IMG/VR virus record: IMGVR_UViG_3300022690_001394
Coordinates: 1 to 49,884 of that record
DNA length: 49,884 nt
DNA from: a virus
Direction: 5' to 3' (one strand)
The translations under genes were made by a program, and so were the position numbers. The notes beneath the pieces were generated by a model. It was not told where the DNA came from, searched no databases, and worked only from the letters and a program-made list of their open reading frames with translations. How positions within the stretch are numbered: position 1 is the first letter of the stretch; the number at the start of each line of letters is the position of its first letter. This document shows, one piece after another, positions 1-7,620 of this stretch.

Positions 1-78
1 GGTTAAACAATATGTTCCCAAAACCGGGCCCTCTATTCAGGCTTCCCCTATAGTAGAGGGCCCATTATTATCCCCCTG
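1..78. repeat. Left arm of 78-bp inverted repeat
   Basis: This arm is the reverse complement of 514-591, with 77 of 78 bases matching (one mismatch at base 71, after which 7 more bases match). It contains a shorter inverted repeat of its own, GGGCCCTCTA at 26-35 against TAGAGGGCCC at 54-63, so each arm could fold alone. The window begins exactly at the outer end of the arm, so no target duplication can be looked for on that side. Confidence 0.9.
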
Positions 79-226
79 GTTTATTTATCTAAGACTTTAT
101 ATAGACTTATATGTGTTCTAATGGCCATAGATCGATGCCAATGGCGCTTATATATCACCAATAGCAGCATACCACAACACAGTGATTACTAACGCTGCTA
201 TGCCTATCAATAGATATGAGAATACA

Positions 227-484
227 TCAGCTGGTCTTAACATGTATTAATTCTGCACTGGGTAATGCTTCTAGTATATCAGTCATAGCACCAATGAGTG
301 CATCCTCTAGATTAGGTGCATTGTATGTGAATATGAATGATGTTTCTAAATCACTAGCTAATACATCGATGCGTTCCTTATAGCCTATTGCATTGTGTAT
401 GTAGTCTCTTTGGTATGTGTGTGTGTCATAGCCTAACGTGAATTTATATTCATTCATATTAGTGTGTTGTTGGTGTGGGTTCAT
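227..484 (-). CDS. Hypothetical 85-aa protein inside the inverted-repeat segment
   Basis: I do not recognise this protein. It has no signal peptide or membrane segment; the C-terminal half (NLEDALIGAMTDILEALPSA) looks like an amphipathic helix. It is the only plausible gene in the 451 bases between the two arms, and the rest of that stretch (79-226) shows no gene. There is no strong Shine-Dalgarno sequence before the start, and the bases look less AT-rich than the genes to the right, so the segment may be of separate origin. It does not resemble a transposase. Confidence 0.4.
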   Translation of the reverse strand: MNPHQQHTNMNEYKFTLGYDTHTYQRDYIHNAIGYKERIDVLASDLETSFIFTYNAPNLEDALIGAMTDILEALPSAELIHVKTS

Positions 485-513
485 ATAGAGGGGCCTTATA
501 TAGGGGGTTAATA

Positions 514-591
514 CAGGGGGTTAATAATGGGCCCTCTACTATAGGGGAAGCCTGAATAGAGGGCCCGGTTTTGGGAACATATTGTTTAACC
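514..591. repeat. Right arm of 78-bp inverted repeat
   Basis: Partner of the repeat at the left edge. Its outer end runs 6 bases into the neighbouring 56-aa gene and supplies that gene's stop codon, so the boundary is tight against coding DNA. Just inside the arm are two direct copies of AGGGGGTTAAT. A mobile element without a transposase, an invertible segment or an assembly fold-back are all possible. The single mismatch followed by renewed identity favours a real, slightly diverged repeat. Confidence 0.9.
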
Positions 592-756
592 GAATGCACC
601 TTTAGGTCGTTGTTCAATTTCTTTTTTTATCATAGCAAAATTATTATCAATATGTTGGAATTTATTCTTGAGAATTTTAACGGCTTCAAGACCTAAACTT
701 TCATTCAAAATTCGTGTTTCTGGACCATTTAACATAATTAAGTGCAATCTTCGCAT
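586..756 (-). CDS. Small hypothetical protein, 56 aa
   Basis: The start ATG is preceded by AAGGA at a good distance, and only 4 bases separate it from the upstream Fis-type HTH gene, so it is probably the last gene of the operon that begins with the abortive-infection-like gene. The product is basic and helical, with no recognised domain. Its stop codon lies inside the inverted repeat at 514-591, so the original C-terminus may have been changed when that segment arrived. Confidence 0.5.
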   Translation of the reverse strand: MRRLHLIMLNGPETRILNESLGLEAVKILKNKFQHIDNNFAMIKKEIEQRPKGAFG

Positions 757-760
757 TGTA

Positions 761-1015
761 TTATTCCTTTGTTTTATTAGATGTTCGTTTTGAAAGACTT
801 TTTAAATATTCTTCACGTTGTATAGATATTTCTGTTGTTTTATAATAAAGTTTCAAATAACCTCTCATATCCCACCTAATAAGCTTATTTCGTAAACATT
901 TTATAGAAATTCCTAATGATTCAACTGTTTTGCCCCGGTGGCCATCATGATGTTCAAGACACCTTAAAATTGTTTCTTTTTCTATATCTCTTAAATTGAA
1001 ATTCGGCTTATACAT
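761..1015 (-). CDS. Fis-type helix-turn-helix protein, 84 aa
   Basis: Residues about 10-48 (RDIEKETILRCLEHHDGHRG, then LGISIKCLRNKLIRW) fit the Fis/NtrC C-terminal HTH_8 pattern: a helix beginning with an acidic E-x-E-x-I, a G-x-R turn, then the L-G-I-S recognition helix. Here the domain stands alone, with no AAA+ or receiver module, and is followed by a basic tail. It directly abuts the DUF3892-like gene upstream. It is probably a DNA-binding regulator of this accessory operon. The family call is inferred from the motif only. Confidence 0.6.
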   Translation of the reverse strand: MYKPNFNLRDIEKETILRCLEHHDGHRGKTVESLGISIKCLRNKLIRWDMRGYLKLYYKTTEISIQREEYLKSLSKRTSNKTKE

Positions 1016-1288
1016 TTATATTCTAGGTAGATCTAATAGGTTGTCAACAGGTATACCATTCATCGTTGATCTTATTGTATTTTCCTGGAAAACATCGATG
1101 GTTGCAAAACACGCTATACCAGCTTCATCAATATTAAGTGTTATTAGATTTCCTTTCATATTTAGGTATTTAATAGCCCTTTCTACTGACCATAATTCAG
1201 ATTGAGAAAATTCACCATTTGTAAGCGAAGTAGATATTACATGCGTAATTTTTCCATCATCTGTTTTTATACCAGTTACAAATCGCAT
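1016..1288 (-). CDS. DUF3892-like protein, 90 aa
   Basis: The pattern of an N-terminal V-T-G-I-K-x-D-D-G-K-I-T-H-V strand, a central region with an S-V-E-x-A-I-K-Y-L helix, and a C-terminal D-N-L-L-D-L-P matches what I know of DUF3892, a small family often found in mobile DNA and defence contexts. The start has a good site (AAAGGAAAATATA then ATG). The function is unknown. It lies between the 22-aa gene and the Fis-type gene in what looks like one operon. Confidence 0.5.
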   Translation of the reverse strand: MRFVTGIKTDDGKITHVISTSLTNGEFSQSELWSVERAIKYLNMKGNLITLNIDEAGIACFATIDVFQENTIRSTMNGIPVDNLLDLPRI

Positions 1289-1299
1289 TATATTTTCCT

Positions 1300-1368
1300 T
1301 TAATTCTTTAATTGGATATTGCTAGAGGCTCTATAACAACCATATGATGTTCTATATTCTTTATTCAT
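1300..1368 (-). CDS. Possible 22-aa peptide coupled to the abortive-infection-like gene
   Basis: The ATG overlaps the upstream stop as ATGA, a common sign of translational coupling. The reading frame runs 22 codons and ends 11 bases before the next gene's start. No domain can be assigned to so short a peptide. It may be no more than a spacer that keeps ribosomes moving through the gap. Confidence 0.3.
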   Translation of the reverse strand: MNKEYRTSYGCYRASSNIQLKN

Positions 1369-2249
1369 AAATCACCAAATTCAGAAAATAAATTGCGATG
1401 ATCGGGATTAACCGCATTAACCAAATCCAATTTCGATTTCATTAAAAACATGGCTTTTTTATTTTCTTTAGTATAAATAAAATAAATTAATCCTATTAAT
1501 ACCCAACGATTCAAAGGATCTAGTAATAATTTAACAAAACTGTGTTTATCTTTTATTGACATTTCAGATTCATCTATAAAATTTAATAAAGTAATTATTT
1601 TATTAAAAAAATTATCATAATTTTGGACTTTCTTTTCCGCATTAACAAAAATTTGTATGATTTTGTAATTAAATTGATTATTTATTATTATATCAGTTAT
1701 TTTTTCATGTATAGGATCTCTACCTGTTGATAATATTCTTTGTGGATCAGAAAATATCTCTTTCATAGAAGTATTTAAATGCGGTTCACCTGATTTACTA
1801 CTATTATGATGACTTATTTCTTCTTTTGATAAATCAACCAGTTCCATGTACCGCATTATAATATCTTGAATACGCTTTAATTTCGAGTTATCATTATTGA
1901 CATTATTAATAATATTTGAAGCGGCTTGAATGTATAAAGATTTATCTTCTAATTCATTTTGTATTTCTATCAATTTATTTGATTGTTCTGCTGCATTAGC
2001 TGAACGGGTCATTGCTTTTCTTGATAATTCTAATTCCAAAATTTGAATACGAATTGACCAGATGAGAAAAATAAATGCTAAAAATGAAAAAAACGGATTT
2101 AATAATCCACCAACATAATCGCCAAAAGCTCCCCAATCAGAATTATTATCACTTAGCCCATCATGAAAATGTAAAAAATAATTTATAATCGTCCCTATTG
2201 AAATCAAAACTACGAAGAATATCAGCCTATTGGTTTGTTTTTTATCCAT
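1365..2249 (-). CDS. Putative phage abortive infection (pAbi-family) membrane protein
   Basis: The protein has 294 aa from the chosen ATG. Two hydrophobic segments lie near the N-terminus: residues about 8-28, and a second around the motif WGAFGDYVGGLLNPFFSFLA. That second motif, followed by an amphipathic stretch rich in E, L and K, is the hallmark of the pAbi family (putative phage abortive infection protein). The rest is a helical cytoplasmic domain. An upstream TTG at 2300 is possible in frame, but it falls at the predicted transcription start. The ATG at 2249 has AGGGA eight bases ahead. Family members are thought to sit in the inner membrane and block infection; the mechanism here is unknown. 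It is probably a superinfection-exclusion or host-defence gene carried by the element. Confidence 0.65.
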   Translation of the reverse strand: MDKKQTNRLIFFVVLISIGTIINYFLHFHDGLSDNNSDWGAFGDYVGGLLNPFFSFLAFIFLIWSIRIQILELELSRKAMTRSANAAEQSNKLIEIQNELEDKSLYIQAASNIINNVNNDNSKLKRIQDIIMRYMELVDLSKEEISHHNSSKSGEPHLNTSMKEIFSDPQRILSTGRDPIHEKITDIIINNQFNYKIIQIFVNAEKKVQNYDNFFNKIITLLNFIDESEMSIKDKHSFVKLLLDPLNRWVLIGLIYFIYTKENKKAMFLMKSKLDLVNAVNPDHRNLFSEFGDL

Positions 2250-2308
2250 TTGACAATCCCTATTTAGAATAACCCTAAAATCATTGTTTCTGATTTTCAA
2301 GTATCCAT

Positions 2309-2336
2309 ATTATAACTTTTTAAACTTAATTGTCAA
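2309..2336 (-). promoter_or_regulatory. Consensus sigma-70 promoter of the abortive-infection-like operon
   Basis: On the minus strand TTGACA (2336-2331) and TATAAT (2314-2309) are separated by 16 bases; both hexamers are perfect matches to consensus. Transcription would begin near 2302, just ahead of the gene at 1365-2249. It is quite unlike the shared promoter of the moron-type genes, which suggests constitutive expression by the host polymerase. Confidence 0.75.
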
Positions 2337-2351
2337 ATAATCATAAATCTA

Positions 2352-2969
2352 TTATTTTTTAATAAATACTAGAAAATAGGCGTGGTATTTGCGCGCGTGT
2401 TGTTGGTTTGCGTGATTGTGACCAATTATTCTATTTTTGGCCAATAAAACAAACATATCTTTTGTATAAAATCCTAAGGATTCAGCCTTATTTATTATAT
2501 GTACATGACTAAGCCATTGCTTACCACTACTTACAGTATCTTGACATTTAAATGCTAAAACACCATTTGGTTTTAATATCTTATAAAATTCTGTCAAACA
2601 TTCATCATACCATTTCCACAAATCTTTGATGTACGGAAATCCATGAAAACGTTCACCTATAATGCCTGTTGGTTTTTTCTTTGTGTGACCAACTATAAAT
2701 GGCGGATCGAACATTATTGAATTTAGCGAATTAAGCTCAAATGGAAGATTATTAGCATTAGCTTTAATTACACTTTTTGATTTTGGGTATAAATCGGTTT
2801 TGTGTAGAGGTTGTGGAACGCGTCCATTTTTATAAAAATTACCTTTAGAATAAGTTGGATCTAAACAAAATTGATTATTATTGATGTACAGATTCATAAT
2901 ATTTTCGATGATTTCGACTTGATCATAAGATATGGTACTAATCGGTTTCGGTTTTTTTATCATGTTCAT
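2352..2969 (-). CDS. DNA methyltransferase (N6-adenine or N4-cytosine type)
   Basis: The protein has 205 aa. The catalytic motif DPPF is at residues 88-91, and a motif I-like stretch for AdoMet binding (LDPTYSKGNFY) is at about 36-46. LKPNGVLAFKCQD at about 130-142 fits the strand after the catalytic motif in amino-methyltransferases. It is short, with no obvious separate target-recognition domain. The start overlaps the end of the upstream nuclease gene by 4 bases, so the two are translated together. The probable job is to protect the element's own DNA from that nuclease. The specificity cannot be read from the sequence. Confidence 0.8.
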   Translation of the reverse strand: MNMIKKPKPISTISYDQVEIIENIMNLYINNNQFCLDPTYSKGNFYKNGRVPQPLHKTDLYPKSKSVIKANANNLPFELNSLNSIMFDPPFIVGHTKKKPTGIIGERFHGFPYIKDLWKWYDECLTEFYKILKPNGVLAFKCQDTVSSGKQWLSHVHIINKAESLGFYTKDMFVLLAKNRIIGHNHANQQHARKYHAYFLVFIKK

Positions 2970-3565
2970 TTTACATATCCTTTACTTGTTATTGTTTCAA
3001 TTTTTTCTGGAACGTAAAGTTCCAATGTTTTTAAATAGTTAATCAAATTATCAAATTCTTTTGAAGAACAAATTATTGCTTCATTTATTCCCAGGATAGT
3101 ACGTTCTCCAATTTTTCTGTTAATATTATTTGCTTCATCAGAAAGCGTTAAAAGATAAGTTTTTGAATTACGGTGAACATACTTTAACATTAATCCTTCT
3201 AGATCTGCTTGTTTCCATCTCTCTCTTAAAGTCGTTTTGAGAGACAAAACTATTGGTCCATATTCTTTGCTGTAGATAACAAAATCAAAATTAATATTTG
3301 GGACAAATGCCAAACTGGCTTGAGTATAAAATGGTAAAACATTTGATCTATACAAAATTATAGCTGTGAGCACTTCAAAAACAGCGCCGTTTAAGCTTGG
3401 ATTTCCTGTATAATTTAATTTATACTTTTTCCATAATTCATTTAACAATTTTGATTCCGAATGATACTCAATTGTTAAAATATCTTGATACAGATCATCA
3501 AAAACTTTACTTATTCCATTACCGGATATTAAATTTAATTCTCTTAATTTTTCGCTGATATTCAT
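2966..3565 (-). CDS. Probable type II restriction endonuclease (PD-(D/E)XK-like)
   Basis: The protein has 199 aa. It contains what looks like a PD-(D/E)XK nuclease core: E64 in a helix (GAVFEVL), D94 in a strand (NFDFVIY), then VLSLKTTLRERWKQADLEG with K110. The usual acidic residue before the lysine is replaced by serine, as in some restriction enzymes. It overlaps the methyltransferase gene by 4 bases, the usual arrangement of a restriction-modification pair. The frame is open back to 3673, but that ATG has no ribosome-binding site, whereas the ATG at 3565 has AAGGGA and a promoter just upstream. The function is inferred from the motif plus the neighbour. Confidence 0.65.
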   Translation of the reverse strand: MNISEKLRELNLISGNGISKVFDDLYQDILTIEYHSESKLLNELWKKYKLNYTGNPSLNGAVFEVLTAIILYRSNVLPFYTQASLAFVPNINFDFVIYSKEYGPIVLSLKTTLRERWKQADLEGLMLKYVHRNSKTYLLTLSDEANNINRKIGERTILGINEAIICSSKEFDNLINYLKTLELYVPEKIETITSKGYVK

Positions 3566-3573
3566 GCAATAAT

Positions 3574-3631
3574 CCCTTATAATTGTTTTTTGATAATAGT
3601 TTATTATAAGGGAAATCGTTAAAAGATTCAA
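3574..3631 (-). promoter_or_regulatory. Promoter of the restriction-modification pair with overlapping inverted repeat
   Basis: TTGAAT (3631-3626) and TATAAT (3608-3603) are 17 bases apart on the minus strand. A 10-base inverted repeat, CCCTTATAAT (3574-3583) against ATTATAAGGG (3603-3612), has one arm on the -10 box and the other just before the start codon, where it includes the ribosome-binding AAGGG. The arms could be an operator for autoregulation. Only one arm would be in the mRNA, so an RNA hairpin is unlikely. Confidence 0.55.
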
Positions 3632-3669
3632 CTTTTCATAAGTTTTTTTATTTTTTAGCGGCATTACTT

Positions 3670-4353
3670 TCATTTGTTTAATATATATTCTTCGACTGTT
3701 TTTGTACCAAATGTAGTTGAATAACGATACAATCCTTTCCTGGTAAGAGTGAATTTATTTTTAATTGAAAAAGTTAGAGATCCTACGACTATTTCACCAT
3801 CTGCAACATCATATGATTCGTTAATATAAATTAATTTTTTCTTACCGGTTCTGTAATCGTAAACACGGACAAGACAACCTTCATCTAATAAATTTTGTTG
3901 CATAATTATAGCCCGTACAGTTATTTGTGTTGATGAAGGTTTATTTTGTGCTTCATCAATCAAATGTTTTGTATATGTATCTAATGCATCCAGAGCCTTT
4001 TGTTTTGAACTTTTGCCAACTTGGACTAGAATTTTAGTATTTTGATCAGTTAAAATTAAAAAATAATTTTTTGCGAAGTCACGAATTTGTAAAACTTTGC
4101 ACTGATAATTTTTATATACTACACCCTTATATTTGATATTTAAAATAACGTATGGTCTTAATTTATTTTGTGCTGCTTGTTCAGATCTACGTTTTGCTTC
4201 ATTTTGCGCTTTTTGTCGCGCTATATTTCGTGCTTCATTCCGTGCTTGAATTTCGAATCTTGCGGCTTCCTGAGATCCTTTTATCGCTAATGATGGATTT
4301 TGTGCATTTAGGCTGAAGGTGATGATCATTAAGATTATTACTAATTTTTTCAT
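3670..4353 (-). CDS. Secreted or periplasmic protein of unknown function, 227 aa
   Basis: A clear signal peptide (MKKLVIILMIITFSLNAQ) is followed by a highly charged helical stretch rich in A, R, N, E and Q (residues about 28-66), then a mixed alpha/beta region with no family I recognise. Cleavage is expected after the LNA at about residue 17. The gene has the shared promoter (4392-4419) and a variant of the shared leader (AAGGAATCAAGACA before ATG), so it belongs to the same regulatory group as the autotransporters and pseudopilins. It may coat or modify the cell envelope. Confidence 0.7.
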   Translation of the reverse strand: MKKLVIILMIITFSLNAQNPSLAIKGSQEAARFEIQARNEARNIARQKAQNEAKRRSEQAAQNKLRPYVILNIKYKGVVYKNYQCKVLQIRDFAKNYFLILTDQNTKILVQVGKSSKQKALDALDTYTKHLIDEAQNKPSSTQITVRAIIMQQNLLDEGCLVRVYDYRTGKKKLIYINESYDVADGEIVVGSLTFSIKNKFTLTRKGLYRYSTTFGTKTVEEYILNK

Positions 4354-4391
4354 TGTCTTGATTCCTTTAATTACGTTCTTGTTATATAATT

Positions 4392-4419
4392 AAAGTACAC
4401 CCTAATTCACTAATTGCAA
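4392..4419 (-). promoter_or_regulatory. Shared-type promoter, copy A
   Basis: TTGCAA (4419-4414), 16 bases, TACTTT (4397-4392) on the minus strand, in the conserved context GGGTGTACTTTAATTATAT. One of seven sites with identical spacing. It drives the secreted-protein gene at 3670-4353. Confidence 0.65.
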
Positions 4420-4421
4420 AT

Positions 4422-4652
4422 CTATTTTGATTTATTATCCCATTTATTAATCAATTTTTTAATAGTATCATTATCACCATATCTAAATTCATTCCATTCT
4501 TTATCGCTTATATTTATATCAAGTCTTTGTTCCATTCGATTTCGATAGTTTTTATCAAGTTCATATTCTATTAATTTTCCATTTATATGAATGATTGTGA
4601 CTATTATTGTATGGACTATAAAAACACAAAGAACTACTATTGCATATTTCAA
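4422..4652 (-). CDS. Small membrane protein, 76 aa
   Basis: One strong membrane segment (KYAIVVLCVFIVHTIIVTII) is followed by a charged tail of about 50 residues. The frame is open to an ATG at 4715, but that codon lies inside the terminator of the upstream autotransporter gene. The TTG at 4652 has AGGGG eight bases ahead and places the membrane segment at the very N-terminus, so it was preferred. It sits between a terminator and copy A of the shared promoter and has no evident promoter of its own. The function is unknown. Confidence 0.4.
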   Translation of the reverse strand: MKYAIVVLCVFIVHTIIVTIIHINGKLIEYELDKNYRNRMEQRLDINISDKEWNEFRYGDNDTIKKLINKWDNKSK

Positions 4653-4695
4653 TATAAAAACCCCTAAATTTTGATTGTGAAGATATAGTATGTGC

Positions 4696-4735
4696 AAAAA
4701 AAGCGCCCAATCCAAGCATTGCTTAAACTGGGCGC
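4696..4735 (-). terminator. Rho-independent terminator after the first autotransporter gene
   Basis: On the minus strand the arms TGGGCGC and GCGCCCA (4729-4735 and 4703-4709) enclose an inner short repeat and are followed by a run of seven T (A at 4696-4702). Confidence 0.8.
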
Positions 4736-4757
4736 CCGTGGCGTGTAGGACACTAGT

Positions 4758-7484
4758 TTAGAATCTAAATGTAATCTTACCGTTTACACTGTCTGATTCG
4801 GAATTATCACTCAGTTCTTTGGCATAGTCAAAGTCCAGGGTAACTTTATCAGTTAGTTGGTATTCAAAACCAATTGTGGCTCTGAAGCTATCAGCATCAC
4901 GGGCAATACCATCTTGTGAGAAATTACCGAATGAAGTAAAGGCTTCGGCGGTGGTCTGTGAATCAAGGAATTCATGCATCCAAGCACCTGAAACACTAAC
5001 ACCCAGGCGTTTGAATTGTTTAACGAGTTTTACACCAAGTTCTGATTCTAGACTGTCCTGGTCAAATGATTTCAAACCGTTTTCGGCATCTTCACGGATT
5101 TCATCAAATTGAACCATTGAGTAGCGCAAACCAGCAAATGGTTTGATTTCCAGGCTATCAGTTTTGATTGTCAATTCAGTCCGATATGATGCGAACATTT
5201 CACTTGAATCAAAATCCTGGACATCATCACCAGTATTATTATAACTGGTGTATCCTAGCATAGCTTTATGTCTAAGATTGCCCTGGTCCATCATCATATA
5301 CAGATTTAGACCTAGACCTTCAGACTTAATATCTGTGTGAACACCATCATCATTAACTGTTGATGTATAATCAGTATATGTTGCGCTTAGACCAAATGTT
5401 GTATCATTGAACATTTTATCCAAACCAGCAGCAAATTCTGTTCCGTGGCCATCGATGCCATGATTGCCGGTTCCATCTAATGAATCATCACTGAAGTATA
5501 GATCAGCCCAGATATTCAAACCATTATTATCGCGCATATGTCCAGCACTCAAACGATCAAACATTTGATTAACCCGGTTGCTAATTAGATTCAGGTTGCT
5601 TGTAGCTAATGATGCATATTCAACTTTATTGATCGAATCCATGAATGCATCAAGATCATCCCAGCTTTGAAAGCCATAGATAGTCTGTTGTAATGCTTCA
5701 GTTCTATTCAACTCAGTTATATTAGCGCTATAGGCTCTTGATACCTGATACGGTTCAAGTGTTTCTGTTGTTGTCACCATTGACATTGTTGACATTGTAG
5801 CATCATCGTATTCAGATGATAATGGTGGGATATCTTGGAATCCTAATGATGTTTCTTTTAACCACCAAGCAATTACCCCAGGTTGATCATCAATATATGC
5901 AGCTATGCTTAAATGAGCTACACCGGTTTCATTGTCTAAACTTTCTATACCATAGATATCAGAATAAAATTTAATGTCTGTGAAATCATCGAATCTAATA
6001 TTACCATCAAAGACATCAATAAACATTTGTGTAAAGGTTGCAAAGAATGATTCATTATCATATGATTCTAAGGTATGATCAACTAAATATAATGTTGCTT
6101 CTGGGGCAATATGTGATGTACCCTTAACATCAACACTATCATGATTTATGCGATGATATACTGGAATTGGTTTACCTTTGAATGCTGCGTGGCCCCAGCC
6201 AGCATATTTTCCATCTGGGTGTGTATGTTTATCATGATAAAAATCATCATCTATATAAACATAATCATTAGGATAAAGAGGTTTAGCATCTTTAATATCA
6301 ATGACAAGTCCACCATTATTTTCTATAATCAGATCATTTACAGTTAATTTTTCATAATCTCTTACATCATAATACTGACCACCACCTTCGCGTTCTTGTG
6401 CAAAGCGATTCCAGAAATAATTACCATTGGTATCATAATTATTTTCATATGGGTTTACTATGCCATTTGCGATATGTAGATTCATCATACCATTATCACC
6501 ATCACCGGTATGTAAAATTCCGCCACCGGTTAGATAAACATTGCTTCTAGAATTGTTATAATCTTGGAAGTTATGAAACTCAACATTGAAATAATTTTCA
6601 CCACCTATAACAGTAATGCTATGCCAATCTTTTAAGCGGCCATTTTTGAAATCAGTATTTATATTATCAAGTATTAAATAACTCTTTGCCGTTAGACTTT
6701 CATCAGCGTTTCCAACATATGTAATACCACCTTTATATTCACCATCACCTTTAAGTGTTAGAATATTTCTTGACCTAACTGCATCATCATTACCAGCATT
6801 GATAAGACCGTTATTTTCAATAATGCCACCATCTAGTAAGTATAATCCAGATGAATAAAAAGAATTTATTTCACCATCATTTATAATATCAGCTTTACCC
6901 CACATCAAGACACCATAATTAACTGCATCAATGTAGCCAGAATTATATATTGTCAAGTTTTGTTTATTACTTAGCTGATAGATTCCTAATCCAGCACTTT
7001 CAATTTGTCCATAGTTATTAATCTCAAAACCATTATAAATTGAAGTACCGGCTTCTGGATCAATTTGTATACCTATTTGAGCACCGTAAATATGCCCCGT
7101 GGAATAGTTATTTAGTATACCATTAATTCCAACCTGATTAAGTCCAACACCGTGTTCACTGCTGATATCGCCATAATTTTCAATTGACAATAAACTTAAA
7201 ACACCTAAACTATTACTTTCTGTATATAAGCCATATTCATTATCACCCCGAATACTGGATGTTTCACGATGAAAATATCGGCCCATTACATTGTATATTG
7301 CAACAGCTGTTCTATCACCTTCAATAAAACTTTCTACATTACCTTCCTCTATGCTTTCAACATCACTACCGAAAGCCCAGTTGTTAAAATCAAACGTTTC
7401 GGTTACTTTTGATGGTGAAAATGAATCACCAGCATAAACACTTAGTGCTAGTAATCCTATTATTAGTACTATAATTTTTTTCAT
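4758..7484 (-). CDS. Autotransporter (type Va secretion), 908 aa
   Basis: The signal peptide (MKKIIVLIIGLLALSVYAG) is followed by a long passenger full of short N-N-x-G and I-x-N-x-G-x-I repeats typical of a right-handed beta-helix (about residues 60-480). A linker comes next, then a C-terminal beta-barrel of about 280 residues (from LNIWADLYFSDDSLDGTGNH) that ends in F (GKITFRF), as expected for outer-membrane insertion. The barrel is nearly identical to that of the adjacent 1021-aa gene while the passengers differ. The gene has its own shared-type promoter, the AAGGAACCAAGATC leader and a terminator. It probably displays its passenger on the host surface, and could change receptors or adhesion. 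It is not obviously a virion protein. Confidence 0.8.
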   Translation of the reverse strand: MKKIIVLIIGLLALSVYAGDSFSPSKVTETFDFNNWAFGSDVESIEEGNVESFIEGDRTAVAIYNVMGRYFHRETSSIRGDNEYGLYTESNSLGVLSLLSIENYGDISSEHGVGLNQVGINGILNNYSTGHIYGAQIGIQIDPEAGTSIYNGFEINNYGQIESAGLGIYQLSNKQNLTIYNSGYIDAVNYGVLMWGKADIINDGEINSFYSSGLYLLDGGIIENNGLINAGNDDAVRSRNILTLKGDGEYKGGITYVGNADESLTAKSYLILDNINTDFKNGRLKDWHSITVIGGENYFNVEFHNFQDYNNSRSNVYLTGGGILHTGDGDNGMMNLHIANGIVNPYENNYDTNGNYFWNRFAQEREGGGQYYDVRDYEKLTVNDLIIENNGGLVIDIKDAKPLYPNDYVYIDDDFYHDKHTHPDGKYAGWGHAAFKGKPIPVYHRINHDSVDVKGTSHIAPEATLYLVDHTLESYDNESFFATFTQMFIDVFDGNIRFDDFTDIKFYSDIYGIESLDNETGVAHLSIAAYIDDQPGVIAWWLKETSLGFQDIPPLSSEYDDATMSTMSMVTTTETLEPYQVSRAYSANITELNRTEALQQTIYGFQSWDDLDAFMDSINKVEYASLATSNLNLISNRVNQMFDRLSAGHMRDNNGLNIWADLYFSDDSLDGTGNHGIDGHGTEFAAGLDKMFNDTTFGLSATYTDYTSTVNDDGVHTDIKSEGLGLNLYMMMDQGNLRHKAMLGYTSYNNTGDDVQDFDSSEMFASYRTELTIKTDSLEIKPFAGLRYSMVQFDEIREDAENGLKSFDQDSLESELGVKLVKQFKRLGVSVSGAWMHEFLDSQTTAEAFTSFGNFSQDGIARDADSFRATIGFEYQLTDKVTLDFDYAKELSDNSESDSVNGKITFRF

Positions 7485-7524
7485 GATCTTGGTTCCTTTT
7501 TGGGTTTGTTATCGTTACATAATT

Positions 7525-7552
7525 AAAGTACACCCTTTTTAGATCAATGCAA
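7525..7552 (-). promoter_or_regulatory. Shared-type promoter, copy B
   Basis: TTGCAT (7552-7547), 16 bases, TACTTT (7530-7525), with flanking GTGTACTTTAATTATG. It lies between the terminator of the 1021-aa autotransporter and the start of the 908-aa autotransporter, which it should drive. Confidence 0.7.
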
Positions 7553-7565
7553 GTGTATTCCAAAT

Positions 7566-7600
7566 AAAAAAGACGACTAGCTGAAGGAAGCTAGTCGTCT
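7566..7600 (-). terminator. Rho-independent terminator after the second autotransporter gene
   Basis: The perfect 12-base arms AGACGACTAGCT (7571-7582) and AGCTAGTCGTCT (7589-7600) enclose a 6-base loop; on the minus strand the stem is followed by a T-rich tract. It separates the two autotransporter units. Confidence 0.9.
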
Positions 7601-7620
7601 GTTGCTTGGTGCTGGGAAGT

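Noticed and set aside
1-591. Hairpin telomere of an N15-like linear phage-plasmid
   Set aside because: The arms are separated by more than 430 bases and no protelomerase-like gene was seen; a telomere resolution site is a single compact palindrome.
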